Below, one piece after another: positions 62,153 through 64,000 of a DNA stretch of 64,000 nucleotides (the first letter of the stretch is position 1; each line of letters begins with the position of its first letter). The DNA is from Paenibacillus turicensis (GTDB lineage Bacteria > Bacillota > Bacilli > Paenibacillales > Paenibacillaceae). The notes beneath the pieces are model-generated. The model saw only the letters and a program-made list of their open reading frames with translations, ran no database searches and had not been told where the DNA came from. The stretch covers positions 1 through 64,000 of the forward strand of contig NZ_JAGGKG010000025.1 in assembly GCF_017873435.1 (NCBI RefSeq), in the 5' to 3' direction. The translations under genes were made by a program, and so were the position numbers.

Positions 62153-64000
62153 ATGAAGAATCGGTTCATCAAGAATTCTGGGTTTTATTTAATACTTTTT
62201 TTAGTCGTGGTGGGCATAGTCCGTATTCTCAACGGTGGGACTGAGGCAACCGTCACTCCTAGATATGATGAGTTTAGACAAGAACTTAAAGCTAACAATG
62301 TTGAGGAGATTACCGGTAAATTTGACGGCTATGCGTATCGCCTTACAGGTAAGTATAAAAAGGCCGTAGGCGAAACCGCGACAAAAAATTTCTCCACGTA
62401 TATTCCTTTTGATAATAATGTTCTTAAGGAAATCACTGATTATAGTGACCAAAATAAAATTAAAATGACATGGGAAAAGATGCAGGGTGAAAGTATTTGG
62501 CTGACATTCCTGACTTCCATTATCCCAATGGCAATTTTGTTTATTTTGTTCTTCTTCATGTTTAATCAAGCACAGGGTGGCGGCGGCAAGGTCATGAACT
62601 TTGGCAAAAGCAAAGCGCGCTTATACAATGCTGAGAAGAAGAAGGTTACATTTGAGGATGTAGCGGGGGCAGATGAAGAGAAGCAAGAGCTTGTTGAGGT
62701 TGTTGACTTCTTGAAGGACCAACGTAAATTTAATGCAGTAGGGGCTAGAATTCCTAAAGGGGTGCTGCTAGTAGGTCCTCCAGGGACAGGTAAAACGTTG
62801 CTTGCACGTGCAGTTGCAGGTGAAGCGGGTGTACCTTTCTTTAGTATTTCAGGTTCTGACTTCGTAGAAATGTTTGTTGGTGTCGGGGCATCTCGTGTTC
62901 GTGATTTGTTTGAAAATGCGAAAAAAGAAGCACCATGTATTATTTTCATTGATGAAATTGATGCGGTAGGTAGACAACGTGGCGCAGGTCTTGGTGGTGG
63001 GCACGATGAGCGTGAACAAACCTTGAACCAATTGCTCGTTGAAATGGATGGCTTTGGTGGCAATGAAGGCATTATTATTATTGCTGCAACAAACCGCGCA
63101 GACATTTTGGACCCAGCGTTGTTGCGTCCAGGTCGTTTTGATCGTCAAATTACAGTTGATCGCCCAGATGTTAAGGGACGTGAAGCAGTACTTAACGTAC
63201 ACGCTCGTAACAAACCTTTAACGAAGGATGTTCGTCTAGATATTATTGCAAAACGTACTACTGGTTTCTCAGGTGCAGACTTAGAGAACTTGCTTAATGA
63301 AGCTGCATTGCTAGCAGCTCGTCGTAATCGTAAAGATATTTCTATGCGTGAAGTGGATGAAGCGATTGATCGTGTTGTCGTTGGTACCGAAAAACGAAGC
63401 CGTGTTATCAGTGACCGAGAGAAACGTATTGTTGCTTTCCACGAAGCGGGTCATACCATCGTTGGATATTTCCTGGAGCATGCTGATATGGTGCATAAGG
63501 TTACCATCGTTCCACGCGGACGTGCTGGCGGTTATGTAATTATGATGCCAAAAGAAGATCGCATGCTTATGACGAAGCAGGAGTTACTTGACCGAGTAAC
63601 AGGTCTCCTTGGTGGACGTGTTGCGGAGGAAATCTTCATTGGTGAAATCGGTACAGGTGCACATAGTGACTTCCAACAAGCTACAAACATCGTACGTAGC
63701 ATGATTATGGAATATGGTATGAGTGATAAGTTGGGACCACTTCAATTTGGTAGCTCGCAGGGTCAAGTTTTCTTAGGTCGTGATTTTGGTCATGAGCAAA
63801 ATTATAGTGATCAAATTGCTTATGAAATCGATCAAGAAATGCAAAATATGATTCGTGACAGCTATGAAAGATGTAGAGAGCTCTTAACGAAGCATTCTAA
63901 AGAGGTTCATTTAATTGCTGAAACCTTGCTTGAGGTGGAAACACTTGAGCTTGAGCAAATTAAGTCCTTAATTGAAACGGGTTCATTGCCGCCAACTGAT
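62153..64000 (+). CDS. ftsH: ATP-dependent zinc metalloprotease FtsH, 3' end cut by window
   Basis: 616 residues are present and the frame runs off the end. An N-terminal membrane segment (about 10-28), an extracytoplasmic domain (about 29-105), a second membrane segment (about 108-130), the AAA module with Walker A GPPGTGKT (208-215), [11 protein letters not shown] and the arginine-finger LLRPGRFDR, then the M41 protease with HEAGH (430-434). It degrades membrane and regulatory proteins, including Spo0E in B. subtilis, and is needed for sporulation. The start ATG follows AGGAGG. This gene was read by hand. Confidence 0.97.
   Translation, partial: MKNRFIKNSGFYLILFLVVVGIVRILNGGTEATVTPRYDEFRQELKANNVEEITGKFDGYAYRLTGKYKKAVGETATKNFSTYIPFDNNVLKEITDYSDQNKIKMTWEKMQGESIWLTFLTSIIPMAILFILFFFMFNQAQGGGGKVMNFGKSKARLYNAEKKKVTFEDVAGADEEKQELVEVVDFLKDQRKFNAVGARIPKGVLLVGPPGTGKTLLARAVAGEAGVPFFSISGSDFVEMFVGVGASRVRDLFENAKKEAPCIIFIDEIDAVGRQRGAGLGGGHDEREQTLNQLLVEMDGFGGNEGIIIIAATNRADILDPALLRPGRFDRQITVDRPDVKGREAVLNVHARNKPLTKDVRLDIIAKRTTGFSGADLENLLNEAALLAARRNRKDISMREVDEAIDRVVVGTEKRSRVISDREKRIVAFHEAGHTIVGYFLEHADMVHKVTIVPRGRAGGYVIMMPKEDRMLMTKQELLDRVTGLLGGRVAEEIFIGEIGTGAHSDFQQATNIVRSMIMEYGMSDKLGPLQFGSSQGQVFLGRDFGHEQNYSDQIAYEIDQEMQNMIRDSYERCRELLTKHSKEVHLIAETLLEVETLELEQIKSLIETGSLPPTD

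Noticed and set aside
62566-63105. Long minus-strand frame (179 codons) inside ftsH
   Set aside because: It lies opposite the conserved AAA module; the composition is what codon bias of the real gene gives on the other strand.

Overview
This is a chromosomal segment from a low-GC, endospore-forming Firmicute, most likely Paenibacillus or a close relative in the Paenibacillaceae. The evidence is gene order plus sporulation content. Genes run in almost the same order as the Bacillus subtilis csfB to ftsH region, which lies near oriC beside an rRNA operon. HU sits between yabN and yabO, and a parvulin lipoprotein follows mfd. Sporulation genes include csfB, yabG, sspF, spoVG, fin, spoVT, yabP, yabQ and spoIIE. 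TTG start codons are unusually common.

Layout. Positions 1-57 are the 3' end of a 5S rRNA with its terminator. Positions 400-3000 hold three poorly characterised genes: a stalk/DUF3298-type exported protein, a lipoprotein, and a membrane protein on the minus strand. Positions 3233-10825 run csfB, a lysine/arginine-decarboxylase-like gene, tmk, darA, yaaR, holB, ricT, yabA, a NPPY methyltransferase and rsmI. At 11.0-13.6 kb are abrB (minus strand, with a Spo0A box inside its leader), an HD-domain phosphohydrolase and tatD. A c-di-AMP riboswitch precedes a 3D-domain cell-wall protein at 13.7-15.5 kb. Next come rnmV, rsmA, yabG, veg, sspF, ispE, purR, spoVG, glmU, prs, pth, fin, mfd, prsA-like, spoVT, a flippase, yabN, hup, rqcP, yabP, yabQ, divIC, yabR and spoIIE, ending at 40.2 kb. 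The order resumes at 58.3 kb with yabS, yabT, tilS, hpt and ftsH, the last cut by the window end.

Between spoIIE and yabS lies about 18 kb that is not in the B. subtilis order. About 15.5 kb of it is a same-strand carbohydrate cluster. It has two solute-binding proteins (one fused to two lectin-like modules), two permease pairs, an NHL/TPR membrane protein, a Yip1-like protein, a DUF5696-like exported protein and a GH30-GH43 two-enzyme fusion. It carries no ATPase and no regulator. The best guess at the substrate is a side chain of plant arabinogalactan or arabinoxylan. A chemoreceptor gene behind a c-di-GMP-I riboswitch follows.

Sequence-level signals worth attention are these. (1) A family of about 135-bp structured repeats has four copies, one inserted inside the loop of another to make a 430-bp nested palindrome. 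Three copies end 17-23 bp upstream of, or are nested just upstream of, sigma-G promoters, and the fourth lies upstream of spoIIE. (2) Developmental promoters are legible: sigma-G for sspF and spoVT, sigma-H for spoVG, sigma-F for yabS-yabT, and a 21-bp-spaced Spo0A-type promoter for spoIIE. (3) Two cyclic-dinucleotide riboswitches are present, together with the c-di-AMP receptor DarA. All names are from reading sequence and synteny; no database search was run.
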